This document shows, piece by piece, positions 25,436 through 34,528 of a stretch of DNA of 64,000 nt. How positions within the stretch are numbered: the first letter of the stretch is position 1; every line of letters starts with the position of its first letter. The DNA is from JADFOI01 sp965218935 (GTDB lineage: Bacteria; Acidobacteriota; UBA6911; RPQK01; JADFOI01), in NCBI GenBank assembly GCA_965218935.1, contig CBDCMH010000001.1, positions 310,001-374,000 on the forward strand, read 5' to 3'. The notes under the pieces were generated by a model that was given only the letters and a program-made list of their open reading frames with translations, did no database searches and was not told where the DNA came from. The position numbers were made by a program, and so were the translations under genes.

Positions 25436-26563
25436 CTAGGTGTTTTGAGCCGTTAGAATCTCTTTGACTTTCTCAAAGAGATTACTGGACTCTTCAGCAT
25501 CTCCTGAAATTGCGGCCAGCTGTTCGAAGAGTTCCTTTTGTTCCTTGGTCAATTTGTTCGGGGTGACGACTTTGACTCGTACTAGCTGATCCCCTTTGCC
25601 GTACCCGTTTAAGCTGACAATCCCTCGGCCCTTTAAGCGGAATACCGTATCCGACTGGGTTCCTGCTGGAATCTTGATCTTTTCAGGTTTTCCCAATGTG
25701 GGCACGGTCGCCTCTCCGCCAAGAGCTGCCTGGGAAAAACTGATCGGTATCTCGCAGTAAATGTTGTTGTCGTGGCGCTGAAAAAAAGGATGCTCTTCGA
25801 CGGATAAAACAACATAGAGGTCTCCCGAAGGACCGCCGTTCGGGCCCCCCTCTCCTTCCCCCACAACCCTTAAGCGAGAGCCTTGGTCCACTCCAGCGGG
25901 AATCTTGATCTCGAGTACCTTTTCTTTTGCCACTTGTCCTTGGCCCCTGCACTGGGAACAGGCCTTTTTGATCCGTTGTCCGGTTCCATGGCAAGTGGAG
26001 CAGGTTCGACGAATGGTAAAAAAGCCTTGTTGATATCGAACACTCCCCTGCCCTTGGCAGGCAGTGCAGGTACTCGTACCCTCTTTAGGATCCGCTCCTG
26101 TGCCCTGGCAGGCTTTACAAGTCTCCTGGCGGGGAATCTTGATCTTCGTCTTTACGCCAAACACAGCTTCTTTAAAACTGATCTCAAGATCGTATCGAAG
26201 ATCCGCTCCGCGCCGAGGTTGGTTCGGCTGTCTTCGGGAGCCCCCAAAGATATCCCCGAAGCCAAAGAAATCTCCCAGGATGTCACTGAAATCGGAGAAC
26301 GTGTCGGGATCGAATCCTTGAAATCCTCCAGCCGCGGAACCGAGGCCAGCATGCCCAAAGCGATCGTATCGAGCTCTTTTATCGGCGTCATTCAACACGC
26401 TGTACGCTTCAGCTGCCTCTTTGAACTTCTCCTCCGCCTCCTTGTTCCCGGCATTCTTATCGGGATGGTACTGGACGGCCAACTTGCGATAAGCGCTCTT
26501 GATTTCCTGATCATTGGCGTCTTTTCTGACGCCGAGTATTTCGTAGTAGTCTCTTTTCGGCAA
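25436..26563 (-). CDS. dnaJ: Chaperone DnaJ
   Basis: 375 residues, full type I DnaJ. J-domain with HPD (33-35), Gly/Phe-rich linker (~75-110), zinc-binding region with four CxxCxGxG repeats (CKACQGTG, CTACQGQG, CSTCHGTG, CSQCRGQG, ~145-210) and C-terminal client-binding domains. It delivers clients to DnaK and stimulates its ATPase. It follows grpE and hrcA on the minus strand, but dnaK, usually between grpE and dnaJ, is absent. A short B-family hairpin lies in that gap instead. Confidence 0.97.
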   Translation of the reverse strand: MPKRDYYEILGVRKDANDQEIKSAYRKLAVQYHPDKNAGNKEAEEKFKEAAEAYSVLNDADKRARYDRFGHAGLGSAAGGFQGFDPDTFSDFSDILGDFFGFGDIFGGSRRQPNQPRRGADLRYDLEISFKEAVFGVKTKIKIPRQETCKACQGTGADPKEGTSTCTACQGQGSVRYQQGFFTIRRTCSTCHGTGQRIKKACSQCRGQGQVAKEKVLEIKIPAGVDQGSRLRVVGEGEGGPNGGPSGDLYVVLSVEEHPFFQRHDNNIYCEIPISFSQAALGGEATVPTLGKPEKIKIPAGTQSDTVFRLKGRGIVSLNGYGKGDQLVRVKVVTPNKLTKEQKELFEQLAAISGDAEESSNLFEKVKEILTAQNT

Positions 26564-26581
26564 AGCACTCTCCTGAGGTCA

Positions 26582-26638
26582 GTGTCTCGTCCCAGGAATA
26601 CCATGACATGCGCTGATGGTATTCCTGGGACGAGACAC
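26582..26638. repeat. Mini family B repeat, copy B1 (perfect 23-bp inverted repeat)
   Basis: GTGTCTCGTCCCAGG... at 26582-26604 is perfectly repeated in inverted form at 26616-26638 with an 11-nt loop. It is the two ends of a B element with the whole interior missing. It lies in the grpE-dnaJ gap. Confidence 0.9.
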
Positions 26639-26689
26639 TATTGTATAAGATCACTCTGGGTCGTTAACAAGCTCGTCTTATTCCTATTC

Positions 26690-27301
26690 CTACTCCTCTT
26701 CCGCTTTGGCGTGCGTGACGGACGATTCCTCCGGATGAACGACAACCTTAACTTGCGAAGGGCGTAACAGTCGGTCCTTGATCTTATAGCCCTTTCGATA
26801 TTCATCCAGAATTTCACCCTCTTTGTGCTCAGTGGTCACCTCTCGGACTACCGCTTCATGCACGTTTGGATCAAAAGGCGTTCCCACTCCGGGTATCTCA
26901 ACGACGGCGAACTTCTGGAGGACTGACTGGACTTCCTTGAACATCATCTCATAACCCTCACGGTAGGTCTCCAGCTCGGAATCGTCGTCTGCCGCCTTTA
27001 AACTGTGGAGTCCTTTCTCGAAGGCGTCCAGGACGGGTAACAATTCCTCAAGGACCCTAGCCTGAGCCGCGAGGCGCAATTCGTCTTTCTCCCTGGCAAC
27101 CCTTTTGCGATAGTTCTCCAACTCGGCTTGTTTACGGAGCAATAAGTCGTGCTGCTCGTCCTTTTCCTTGCGCAGGTTGTCGACGGTTTCTAGCGAGGAA
27201 TCCAGTTGCGGGCTTTTAGACTCTTCCTCTTCAGCTCCAGGGTGGGTCTCGCTTTCCGGGGCGGTATCCTTTTCGTCCAGATTTTCTTTCTTCTTCCCCA
27301 T
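26690..27301 (-). CDS. grpE: Nucleotide exchange factor GrpE
   Basis: 203 residues. Acidic N-terminus (~1-45), long coiled coil (~45-105, with LRKEKDEQHDLLLRKQAELENYRKRV), then the beta-wing with VVEIPGVGTPFDPNVHEAV and GYKIKDRLLRPSQVKVV. It promotes ADP release from DnaK. The gene lies 36 bp after hrcA in a heat-shock operon hrcA-grpE-dnaJ lacking dnaK. The C-terminal tail EESSVTHAKAEEE is acidic. Confidence 0.96.
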   Translation of the reverse strand: MGKKKENLDEKDTAPESETHPGAEEEESKSPQLDSSLETVDNLRKEKDEQHDLLLRKQAELENYRKRVAREKDELRLAAQARVLEELLPVLDAFEKGLHSLKAADDDSELETYREGYEMMFKEVQSVLQKFAVVEIPGVGTPFDPNVHEAVVREVTTEHKEGEILDEYRKGYKIKDRLLRPSQVKVVVHPEESSVTHAKAEEE

Positions 27302-27337
27302 AACCTTCTCGAATATTTTGTGGTGAGTTGAAGTGGA

Positions 27338-28408
27338 TCAGTTACTGTTCAGTAGTTTACCGAATAGTTTGGCTACATAGTCAACCAAGCTGATCGCCTT
27401 GTCATATTCCATGCGTGAAGGTCCCAAAATGCCCAGACTACCAATGGCCTTCTGATCGTAACAATAGGGGGAGGAGATCAGTGCCCAGTCACGCATTCCC
27501 GGGATGTGTTTCTCAAGGCCGATTCTGACCGTTGGGCCGGAGGAGTTGGCCTTGAGACATTCGGTAACGATCTTAACCAGGCGACTCTTTTCCTCAAAGG
27601 TCTCGAAAAGAACCGTCATTTTCTTGATGTCGGCAAGCTCAGGCTTTCGCATCATGCTGGCTGTGCTTCCCAGGTAGACTTCAGATTCCTCATTCTCTTC
27701 ACCTTCGTACTGCACCAGACTGGCAGTGCCAAGCAAGGTCACGTTCTGCAGCATCCGGTCGTAAAGAGATTTCTCTTCCATCATGAGACGAAGCAACTCG
27801 AATCGAATTTCAAGCAGGGTCCTCCCCTCAAAATGGGCTACGAGATAGCGACCCGCTTGATTCAGCTCCCCTTGGGGCAAATCCTGATCGATCTGGATGA
27901 GTCGATGTTGAACAAGTCCTGATGACGTCACCAATACCACCAGGATTCGTCTTTTGGCAATCCTGACGAATTTGATGTGTTTCATCGCAGCCCGGGAGAT
28001 GGGCGGGGCCAATACGAATCCCACGTTGTTCGATAGAGTGGAAAGAACCTGTGAGGTCTTGCTCATCAATTCCCCTGGATCCGTTTCTTGCTCCAAGCTC
28101 TGTTTAATGCGATCTACTTCCCGAGCCGTTAACTGCCGGGTATCCGAGAGAGAGTCCACATAAAAGCGATAACCCTTGGCAGTCGGTACTCTTCCCGCCG
28201 AAGTATGGGGTTGGGTCAAAAACCCCACTTTCTCCAAATCAGACATGACATTTCGGATGGTGGCCGGACTCAGTTCTTCCCAGTAGTTCTTGGCCAAACG
28301 ACGAGAACCGACCGGCTTACCGTCTTGTACGAACTCCTCGATTAACGCCTTGAGAACACCCTGAGCACGCTCGTTCAGTTGAGCTGTAGCTCTCTGTCTG
28401 ATCATCAC
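27338..28408 (-). CDS. hrcA: Heat-inducible transcription repressor HrcA
   Basis: 356 residues, normal length. N-terminal winged helix with GSRRLAKNYWEELSPATIRNVM and the following SAGRVPTAKGYRFYVD; the rest is the HrcA GAF-like domain. HrcA represses chaperone genes by binding CIRCE inverted repeats. I searched the visible upstream region for TTAGCACTC-N9-GAGTGCTAA and found none. The start is ATG 28408 or 28405. First gene of hrcA-grpE-dnaJ. Confidence 0.96.
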   Translation of the reverse strand: MMIRQRATAQLNERAQGVLKALIEEFVQDGKPVGSRRLAKNYWEELSPATIRNVMSDLEKVGFLTQPHTSAGRVPTAKGYRFYVDSLSDTRQLTAREVDRIKQSLEQETDPGELMSKTSQVLSTLSNNVGFVLAPPISRAAMKHIKFVRIAKRRILVVLVTSSGLVQHRLIQIDQDLPQGELNQAGRYLVAHFEGRTLLEIRFELLRLMMEEKSLYDRMLQNVTLLGTASLVQYEGEENEESEVYLGSTASMMRKPELADIKKMTVLFETFEEKSRLVKIVTECLKANSSGPTVRIGLEKHIPGMRDWALISSPYCYDQKAIGSLGILGPSRMEYDKAISLVDYVAKLFGKLLNSN

Positions 28409-28418
28409 TAGAGTTTAT

Positions 28419-28447
28419 AGTATAACCGCCTAATAAGACGCATTTAA
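28419..28447 (-). promoter_or_regulatory. Candidate sigma70 promoter of hrcA
   Basis: Reading the minus strand: TTAAAT (28447-28442), 17 bases, TATACT (28424-28419). The -10 is a five of six match and the -35 is poor. A start near 28412 would leave almost no leader before the hrcA ATG. The -35 touches the end of repeat A4. Confidence 0.35.
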
Positions 28448-28604
28448 GCCCGGATTATACATGAATTCTCTACTGCAGCGCCGAAATCATCCGTCTTGAC
28501 TGCGCGACCCGCAAGCGGGTGCCCCCCCCCCGGCCTTCCGTCGTGCGCCTTGTCAGGCCGGTGTTTCGCTGCTTCGTGACAAGAACCTATGTATCATCCA
28601 GGCT
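28446..28604. repeat. Family A palindromic repeat, copy A4 (between lipM and hrcA)
   Basis: 159 bp, complete. Left end TAAGCCCGGATTATACATGAA, right end CCTATGTATCATCCAGGCT. Includes the ACCCGCAAGCGGGT hairpin followed by a run of ten C. The lipM stop codon (28587-28589) lies inside its right end. Confidence 0.85.
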
Positions 28605-29393
28605 GGAAAAATCGCATATTGGAGAATAGCGGCCCAGCTTCATCCGGACGGGGGGTGCCCGCAACTGGACTTGGAAAGTCTTCTCAAATCCCTCCTTGAG
28701 TGCTTTACACAGGGTGTCGAACGCCACCTGATGCCCACTGGCCTGGGACACCGAGAGAAGGGTTTTCCTGAGCACTTTCTCCTGGATACCCAGAGCTGCC
28801 GCCATTCGGGGGTAATCGACCTGCAATGGAAAGGAACCTTGCTGAAGGAAACTTCCCCTCAATCTCCTCTGTGCGCTTCCGGCTAACTTGTAACCACCCA
28901 GCAACAGTTCATGACGAGAAGGGACAATGAAGCAAGGGTTTTTGCGCGCCGATGGAGGAAGGGGGGGCGATTCTCGAGCATTTTTGGCGAATTGAACGGA
29001 GATGCCCAGGTTCTGCAATCCAGCCCTTAGCGCTGCGGCGATCACCCGGTAGGTCTCCTTCACGCCCTCCAATGGGAAGTACTTGGCATGGTTGGAGACC
29101 AATGAATAGGTGAGCTCGTTGTCGTGAAAAACGGCCCGGCCGCCTGTTGGCCGATGTACGATCGGAATGGCCTTCCGCTGGCAATAGATTTGATCGATGG
29201 CCTCCTCGACCTTTTGGTGCTTCCCAATAGAAATTGTGGGAGCCGCCCACTGATAGAACCGAACCACGGTGATCTTGTCCAAAGACTTCTCTGCCCAATA
29301 AAGCAGTTCTCGATCGATCCTCATGTTCTCGAGGCCCGGCCTGGGTAGGTCAACGATATAAACCCAGTTGTCACAAGAGCACATCGAGGTCAT
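28587..29393 (-). CDS. lipM: LipM-like octanoyltransferase / lipoate-protein ligase family
   Basis: 268 residues. Biotin/lipoate ligase fold: TISIGKHQ, RPTGGRAVFHDNELTYSLV (from 81), then NPCFIVPSRHELLLGGYKLAGSAQRR with Cys154 and Lys169 at the positions expected for the acyl-thioester Cys and the lysine of LipM enzymes. LipM transfers octanoyl groups from acyl carrier protein to lipoyl domains; a lipoate ligase LplA lacks that Cys. The last five residues (SLDDT) and the TAG are read from repeat A4. The 5' end overlaps a degraded upstream gene by about 20 bp. Confidence 0.8.
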   Translation of the reverse strand: MTSMCSCDNWVYIVDLPRPGLENMRIDRELLYWAEKSLDKITVVRFYQWAAPTISIGKHQKVEEAIDQIYCQRKAIPIVHRPTGGRAVFHDNELTYSLVSNHAKYFPLEGVKETYRVIAAALRAGLQNLGISVQFAKNARESPPLPPSARKNPCFIVPSRHELLLGGYKLAGSAQRRLRGSFLQQGSFPLQVDYPRMAAALGIQEKVLRKTLLSVSQASGHQVAFDTLCKALKEGFEKTFQVQLRAPPVRMKLGRYSPICDFSSLDDT

Positions 29394-29538
29394 GGTAGGG
29401 TAAGTTGTGAGAAATGGCTACGGGCTCGAAGGTCACCCGGCCTTTGTAGATGTTCACGCCATCCTTTAAAAAGGGATTCTCTCGGATTGAATCCTTTATT
29501 CCCAAGCTGGAAGGCCGATACTCATAGATCTTCGCGCC
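29371..29538 (-). pseudogene. Residual C-terminal fragment resembling alanine dehydrogenase
   Basis: A 55-codon frame without a start, opening after an in-frame TAG, ends ...NPFLKDGVNIYKGRVTFEPVA...DLDVLL then TGA. The GVNIYKGRVTFEPVA stretch resembles the C-terminus of alanine-dehydrogenase-like enzymes as I recall them. The rest of the gene is missing. It lies between the broken aldehyde dehydrogenase and lipM, and its stop overlaps the lipM start. Identity is uncertain; that it is a gene remnant is better supported. Confidence 0.4.
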
Positions 29539-29555
29539 CTAGGGAGGCAACGCTG

Positions 29556-31044
29556 CTAATCGATCTGCGCTCGTTGCAGATGTCCACTGAAGTCCAGGTA
29601 AATAGCTTTCCACTCGGAGAAAACGTCCAAAGCCGCTTCTGCCGCCTCCCGGTGACCATTGCCGGTATCCTTGGTTCCCCCAAAAGGCAGGTGGATTTCT
29701 GCCCCTATGGTGGGAGCATTGACGTAGAAAATTCCCGTGTTCATCTCCCTCATCGCTACAAATGCCTGGTTCAAGTCCTGGGTGTAGATGGCCGCGGAAA
29801 GTCCATATCGAACACCGTTCCCGATTTCTATTGCCTCTTGGAAGGATGAGCAGGGAATGACCGAGACCACCGGTCCAAAGATCTCCTCCTGGGCAATCTG
29901 CATGTGAGGATCCACATCTCCGAAAATAGTGGGCTCAACTAAGTGGCCGTGTTGATAGCTTCCTTCTTCCAGAGCCGTTCCACCGCAAAGAAGCTGTGCA
30001 CCTTCCTTTTCGGCCCGTAGCCAACCATTGGAGGATCGATTGTTTCTGCTTTTCGCTCACTACAGGGCCCACTTCGGTTTGGGAGTCCAGCCCGTTCCCA
30101 ACACGCAGTTTCTGGGTACGCTCAACAAAGGCGGCAACAAACTTCTTATAAACCTTCTTGTGAACGATCACCCGGCTCGAGGCAGTGCATCGTTGTCCGC
30201 TGGTACCAAAGCCTCCCCAAAGCGCACCATCAACGGCCAGTTCCAGGTTGGCATCCTCCATCACCATGATGGCATTTTTCCCGCCCATCTCCAGGTTGCA
30301 CTTCTTGAAATCGCGAGCACACGTTTGTGCCACAATTCTTCCCGTAGAGGTGGACCCCGTGAAGGAAACAACCCTCACGTCTTTGTGTTCAACCACTGCG
30401 CTTCCGGCTTGAGTTCCGTTTCCCGTGACCAGATTGGCAACCCCTTTGGGCAAACCTGCTTCCTCCAACGCCTCCATGAAATGCACGGCAGTGAGGGCGG
30501 CATCGGAAGCCGGCTTGAACACGCAAGTGTTTCCACATACTAAGGCCGGCAGCATCTTCCAGCTTGGAATGGCGATGGGAAAGTTCCAGGGTGAGATGAT
30601 TCCGCAAACGCCGACAGGCATGCGCATACTCATGTTGAATTTATCACGCAGTTCCGAGGGTGTAGTGTGACCGTACATCCGTCGACCCTCTCCGGCCATC
30701 CAATAGGCCATATCGATGGCCTATTGAACGTCTCCTCGTGTTTCCAGCAAAATCTTTCCCATCTCCCGGGTCATGTCGTGGGCGATTTCCTCTTTACGAC
30801 GAGTCAGGATCTCCCCTACTCGGAAAAGGATTTCCCCTCGTTTGGGTGCTGGAGTTAGCCTCCACTGTGAATAGGCTTCACAAGCGGCTGCTACGGCCTC
30901 CTCGACGTCCTCTGCTGTGGAGTCTTGAAAGGAACCAATCAGCTCACGTTGGTCGGCAGGATTGTGATTCGAAAAGGTGTTACCGGAAGTGGACTCCACC
31001 CATTCCCCGGCAACCAGGTTCTTATAAGCTTTGGCCTTCGCCAT
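29556..31044 (-). pseudogene. NAD-dependent aldehyde dehydrogenase, inactivated by a nonsense codon and a frameshift
   Basis: Three consecutive segments together make one aldehyde dehydrogenase of about 495 residues. Segment 1 (31044-30724) starts MAKAKAYKNLVAGEWVE and reaches ...LLETRGDVQ, then a TAG (30721-30723) stands where a residue is expected before AIDMAYWMAGEG. Segment 2 holds WNFPIAIPSWK, SFTGSTSTGR, LEMGGKNA and the catalytic FGTSGQRCTASSR, then shifts frame near 30020, where one extra base in TTGGCTACGGGCC explains the shift. Segment 3 continues AEKEGAQLLCGG...QEEIFGPVVS to the TAG at 29556. Active-site residues are all preserved, so inactivation is recent. Repeats A4 and A5 flank this decaying region. 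Confidence 0.85.
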
Positions 31045-31081
31045 AGGCTCATTGTATTGTGGGTTGAGAGAATTAGAAAGC

Positions 31082-31212
31082 TAGCCGGGATGATTCGTCG
31101 GCTTTTGTGACGAAGTGCCGCAGGCGCCGCGATGGCAGGGCGTGTGACCCGCAAGCGGGTACCCCAAGGGCCCAGCAGGGGTTGCGGCGCTCAGTAGAGA
31201 ATTTATGAATAG
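31082..31212. repeat. Family A palindromic repeat, copy A5 (reverse orientation)
   Basis: Begins TAGCCGGGATGATTC with the right-end sequence and runs backwards through GTGACGAAGTGCCGCAGG, ACCCGCAAGCGGGT and CAGTAGAGAATTTATGAATA. The outer end on the right is degraded. It fills the gap between htrA (stop 31272) and the broken aldehyde dehydrogenase. Confidence 0.8.
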
Positions 31213-31271
31213 ACACTCGGGGGGCGCAGCTCAAACTTTCTACAGAAGCTGTGACCCCTCTTGTATGAATA

Positions 31272-32927
31272 CTAAGGCTTCTTGAATGAAGTATAACCGG
31301 GACTGATTCGCCGTTCCTGCGGGCTTTGCCAAATCACACGTAGCACAATACCCGAACCGGAACTCATGGTGTTGATCTTATCGTACAGATTTTGGGCGGT
31401 GGTCACCGCCACGCCATTCACATGGGTAATGACCTGATTGGGAGCTAATCTGGCTTCATCCGCCAGGCTGCCGGGAGCCACCTCACGGATCAGGACTCCT
31501 CTTTCCTCTCCCAGATTCAGCCTTTCCGCATCTTGCGCGGAAAGGGTTTCGAATTCCAGACCGATCTCTTTCTCTCGTTCCTCTTCTCTTCGCTGCTCGA
31601 AAGAAAGTCCTTCATCCTCGGTTCGTTCACGCTGGTCATAAGTCCTTTCCGCCAAGGTTACGGTCAGATTCAGGACTTCACCCTTTCGAACTACGGTTAC
31701 GGGAACCTTATCCCCGGGGGGAGTATTGGCCACAGCCACCCGTAGATCGTAAAGATTTTCTATCTCCCGGTCTCCAAACTTTACAATCACGTCTTCGGCC
31801 CGGACGCCGGCCAGGTAAGCGGGTCCGGTTTCGGCAGGATCGCCCTTTTCGTCAATCAGCTGGGTGATGAGAACTCCGTCTCCGTCCTTAACTCCCCCGG
31901 AATCATCCCCGGAAACGCCAAAGAATTCGCTCAATTCTTCGGTCAACGGATCATAGGTGTTCATCGAAACGCCCAGCCAGCCTCGCTCAATTTTTCCTTT
32001 GGTCACGATCTGATTGTAGGAATTGATAAAGACGGAGGAGGGAATGGAGAATCCCACGCCTTGAGATCCGCCGCTTCGGGTGAGAATAAAGGTATTGATC
32101 CCGATTACCTCTCCGCGCATATTCACCAGTGGACCGCCACTGTTCCCTGGATTGATGGCCGCGTCGGTCTGGATATAGTCTCCAAAGATCGAAGAGGTGG
32201 GAATCACACGTCCCGTGGCTGAAACGATCCCTGAGGTGACGGTTTGACCGACGCCGAAGGGGTTACCGATGGCCAGTACCCAATCGCCCACTCGCATTTT
32301 CGAGGTATCACCCACCTTGGCAAAGGGCAAGGGCTCAGGCGCCTCGATCTGTAAAACCCCAAGATCCGACTCGGGATCTCCACCCACGATGCGGGCCAGG
32401 TAAGTCTCTCCGCTGGACAGCCTCACCTCGATCTTGTCAGCAATTTGCCGGACACCCTGCTGGTTTCCCGAGGTAGCCACCACGTGGTAATTGGTGAGAA
32501 CATATCCACTGCTGTCCACAATCACTCCGGAGCCTAGACTGGTCGTTTTCCTCTCCTGAGGAACCATGGGCCCGAAAAAACGCTGCCAGAAATCGTCTCC
32601 GAAAAAATCCCGCAGATCATCGGGAGACCCTCTTTCCTGAGGAGCACTGGTGCGAATCACCGCCGTGGTGCTGATGTTAACAACGGCAGGCTCAACCGTC
32701 TTGGCGACCAAGGCAAATCCTTCTCTAAGTGATGCATCCTCATCGACAACCAACGGGGATCCCTCACCTTGAACCTGCAAGAGGGCCACCGGGTCCCTAT
32801 CCTCTTCGGCACTCAGCACCCGGTCAGAAACCAGCGTACCGATGGTAATTCCCAGCAGCAGAGTCGTAAAAAGCGCCAGGAAAGTGATGCCCTTTTTAGA
32901 TGTCAAAAACTTCTTCATATCGGCCAT
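31272..32927 (-). CDS. HtrA/DegP-type periplasmic serine protease with two PDZ domains
   Basis: 551 residues. N-terminal TM/signal anchor (GITFLALFTTLLLGITIGTL, ~13-32), trypsin-like domain with the catalytic triad His148 (TNYHVV), Asp188 (SDLGVLQI) and Ser263 (NPGNSGGP), then two PDZ domains (~315-420 and ~445-545). A long acidic linker separates the PDZs. It degrades or refolds misfolded periplasmic proteins. I chose ATG 32927 (MADMKKF) because GGAGG lies 5 nt upstream; a GTG at 32939 lies in that ribosome-binding site. Single gene, no operon partner. Confidence 0.94.
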   Translation of the reverse strand: MADMKKFLTSKKGITFLALFTTLLLGITIGTLVSDRVLSAEEDRDPVALLQVQGEGSPLVVDEDASLREGFALVAKTVEPAVVNISTTAVIRTSAPQERGSPDDLRDFFGDDFWQRFFGPMVPQERKTTSLGSGVIVDSSGYVLTNYHVVATSGNQQGVRQIADKIEVRLSSGETYLARIVGGDPESDLGVLQIEAPEPLPFAKVGDTSKMRVGDWVLAIGNPFGVGQTVTSGIVSATGRVIPTSSIFGDYIQTDAAINPGNSGGPLVNMRGEVIGINTFILTRSGGSQGVGFSIPSSVFINSYNQIVTKGKIERGWLGVSMNTYDPLTEELSEFFGVSGDDSGGVKDGDGVLITQLIDEKGDPAETGPAYLAGVRAEDVIVKFGDREIENLYDLRVAVANTPPGDKVPVTVVRKGEVLNLTVTLAERTYDQRERTEDEGLSFEQRREEEREKEIGLEFETLSAQDAERLNLGEERGVLIREVAPGSLADEARLAPNQVITHVNGVAVTTAQNLYDKINTMSSGSGIVLRVIWQSPQERRISPGYTSFKKP

Positions 32928-33033
32928 CCAAACCTCCACTCTAATCTCATTTCATTGCTCTCGCTTTAGATTACGCTTGATTGGGAAAAACGTTCCCATT
33001 GTTCGATTTTATCACAGGCCAGCAATGGGCATC

Positions 33034-33182
33034 TAGCGGCGGGATCATCCGTCCGGACTGCGCGACCCGCAAGCGGGTTCGGCGTACTGCACGAGTACGC
33101 CTGCGGGGGTCTCGGTCGCGACGCCTTGTCCCGACGCCGCTTCCGCCGCTTCGAGACGACAGCCTATGAATCATCCTGGCTA
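33034..33182. repeat. Family A palindromic repeat, copy A6 (left end shortened)
   Basis: Left end TAG then directly CGGCGGGATCATCC, lacking about 30 nt of the usual end; right end CCTATGAATCATCCTGGCTA is complete. Contains ACCCGCAAGCGGGT and the GTACTGCACGAGTAC hairpin. TA stands at both edges. Its right edge supplies the TAG stop of the AGCS transporter. Confidence 0.8.
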
Positions 33183-34523
33183 ACCGGAACGATGGCGAGA
33201 GAAGTAGTCTCGGGTTGCTTCCATCACTTTGGGAGCCAGTACCAAGACGGCCAGCATATTGGGCACAGCCATCATTGCAAAAGCCGTATCAACCAGATTC
33301 ACCACCATACTTGCACTCCAGATAGCTCCGACGAAGAGCATCGCGAGATAAAAGAATTCATAAATTCGACCGTTTTCTGCGCCGAAGAGATAGCTAAAGG
33401 ATTTCTTGCCATAATAAGAGTAGCCAAACATCGTGGATATGCCAAAAAGCAGAACAATGGCCACTAGGGCCACTTTACCGAAACCCCCCATAGCCGCTTC
33501 AAAGGCTTGAGTGGTGAGAGAAACACCTTGGATGCCTTCGGCTCGCCAGTTTCCACTGGACAAAATCACAAAGGCAGTCAGAGAACACACCACAATGGTG
33601 TCAATGAAGGGACCGATCATGGCCACTAACCCTTCCCGAACGGGCTCGGTTGTTTTAGCTGCCCCATGGGCCATTGCCGCTGTCCCGATTCCCGCTTCAT
33701 TGGAGAAGGCGGCTCTTTTAATACCCGTCTGGATGACGGTCATCGCCGAGATACCGGCCGCTCCTCCCGCTGCTGCGGTTCCGGTGAAGGCGTCGCGGAA
33801 AATCTGGGTGAAGATCTGAGGAATCAGCGGGTAACGAACGATGACCACATAAAGGCAGGCCAGCAGATACAGGAAACACATGATCGGAACCAAGCGGCTG
33901 GCAACCTTGGCGATTCTCTTGACCCCACCCAGAATGACCACAGCCACCAAAAGAGTTAAAACCAGGCCGGTGAGCCAGGATTGCACGCCGTAAGCCTCCA
34001 TCAGGATCTCGGCCACTTGATTGGCCTGAAACATGGCCAGACAACCGATGGTCCCGCAAACGCTGAAGAAAATGGCCAGGAAGCGGAATTTCGGGCCCAA
34101 TCCCAGCTCAATGTAGTACATTGGTCCTCCCTGGATTTTCCCCTGACTGTCTTTACCTCGATACAGTACAGCCAATGTACAACTGAAAAACTTGGTCGCC
34201 ATTCCTACGAGAGCGGCCATCCACATCCAAAAAACCGCTCCAGGGCCACCCTGGGTGATGGCGATGGCGACCCCCCCGATATTGCCCATGCCAATGGTCG
34301 CGGAGAGAGCGGTACTCAATGCCTGGAAGTGACTAATGTCACCTGGATCTCCTTCCCGATCGAATTTCCCCTGCAGGATCTCAAGGGCGTGTCTTGTACC
34401 GGATAAAGGGAGAAGCCGGGAATAGAGGGTGAGGAGGGTACCCCCTCCGAGTAACAGGATGAGCAGGGGAGCCCCCCAGGCATAATCGACAGCTACAGAT
34501 AGAATTCTATCGAGAGTCTGCAC
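33180..34523 (-). CDS. Sodium:alanine/glycine symporter (AGCS family)
   Basis: 447 residues from GTG 34523. About eleven TM helices, with the family signature LSATIGMGNIGGVAIAI and later AAFSNEAGIGTAAMAHGAA. It imports alanine or glycine with Na+ across the inner membrane. The GTG lies 6 nt from repeat B2; an upstream start inside B2 would add 21 residues encoded by the repeat (MNSTPSRSPQTSSYLWNETPR, 34586), which I consider artefactual. The stop TAG (33182-33180) is formed at the edge of repeat A6. The gene is therefore bracketed by a B and an A copy. Confidence 0.9.
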   Translation of the reverse strand: MQTLDRILSVAVDYAWGAPLLILLLGGGTLLTLYSRLLPLSGTRHALEILQGKFDREGDPGDISHFQALSTALSATIGMGNIGGVAIAITQGGPGAVFWMWMAALVGMATKFFSCTLAVLYRGKDSQGKIQGGPMYYIELGLGPKFRFLAIFFSVCGTIGCLAMFQANQVAEILMEAYGVQSWLTGLVLTLLVAVVILGGVKRIAKVASRLVPIMCFLYLLACLYVVIVRYPLIPQIFTQIFRDAFTGTAAAGGAAGISAMTVIQTGIKRAAFSNEAGIGTAAMAHGAAKTTEPVREGLVAMIGPFIDTIVVCSLTAFVILSSGNWRAEGIQGVSLTTQAFEAAMGGFGKVALVAIVLLFGISTMFGYSYYGKKSFSYLFGAENGRIYEFFYLAMLFVGAIWSASMVVNLVDTAFAMMAVPNMLAVLVLAPKVMEATRDYFSRHRSG

Positions 34524-34528
34524 TCTAG

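Noticed and set aside
25883..26767. A 294-codon open frame on the plus strand across dnaJ
   Set aside because: It is antisense to dnaJ, whose J-domain and four zinc repeats are intact; no family resemblance was seen.
28409..28446. CIRCE operator upstream of hrcA
   Set aside because: No TTAGCACTC-N9-GAGTGCTAA sequence is present.
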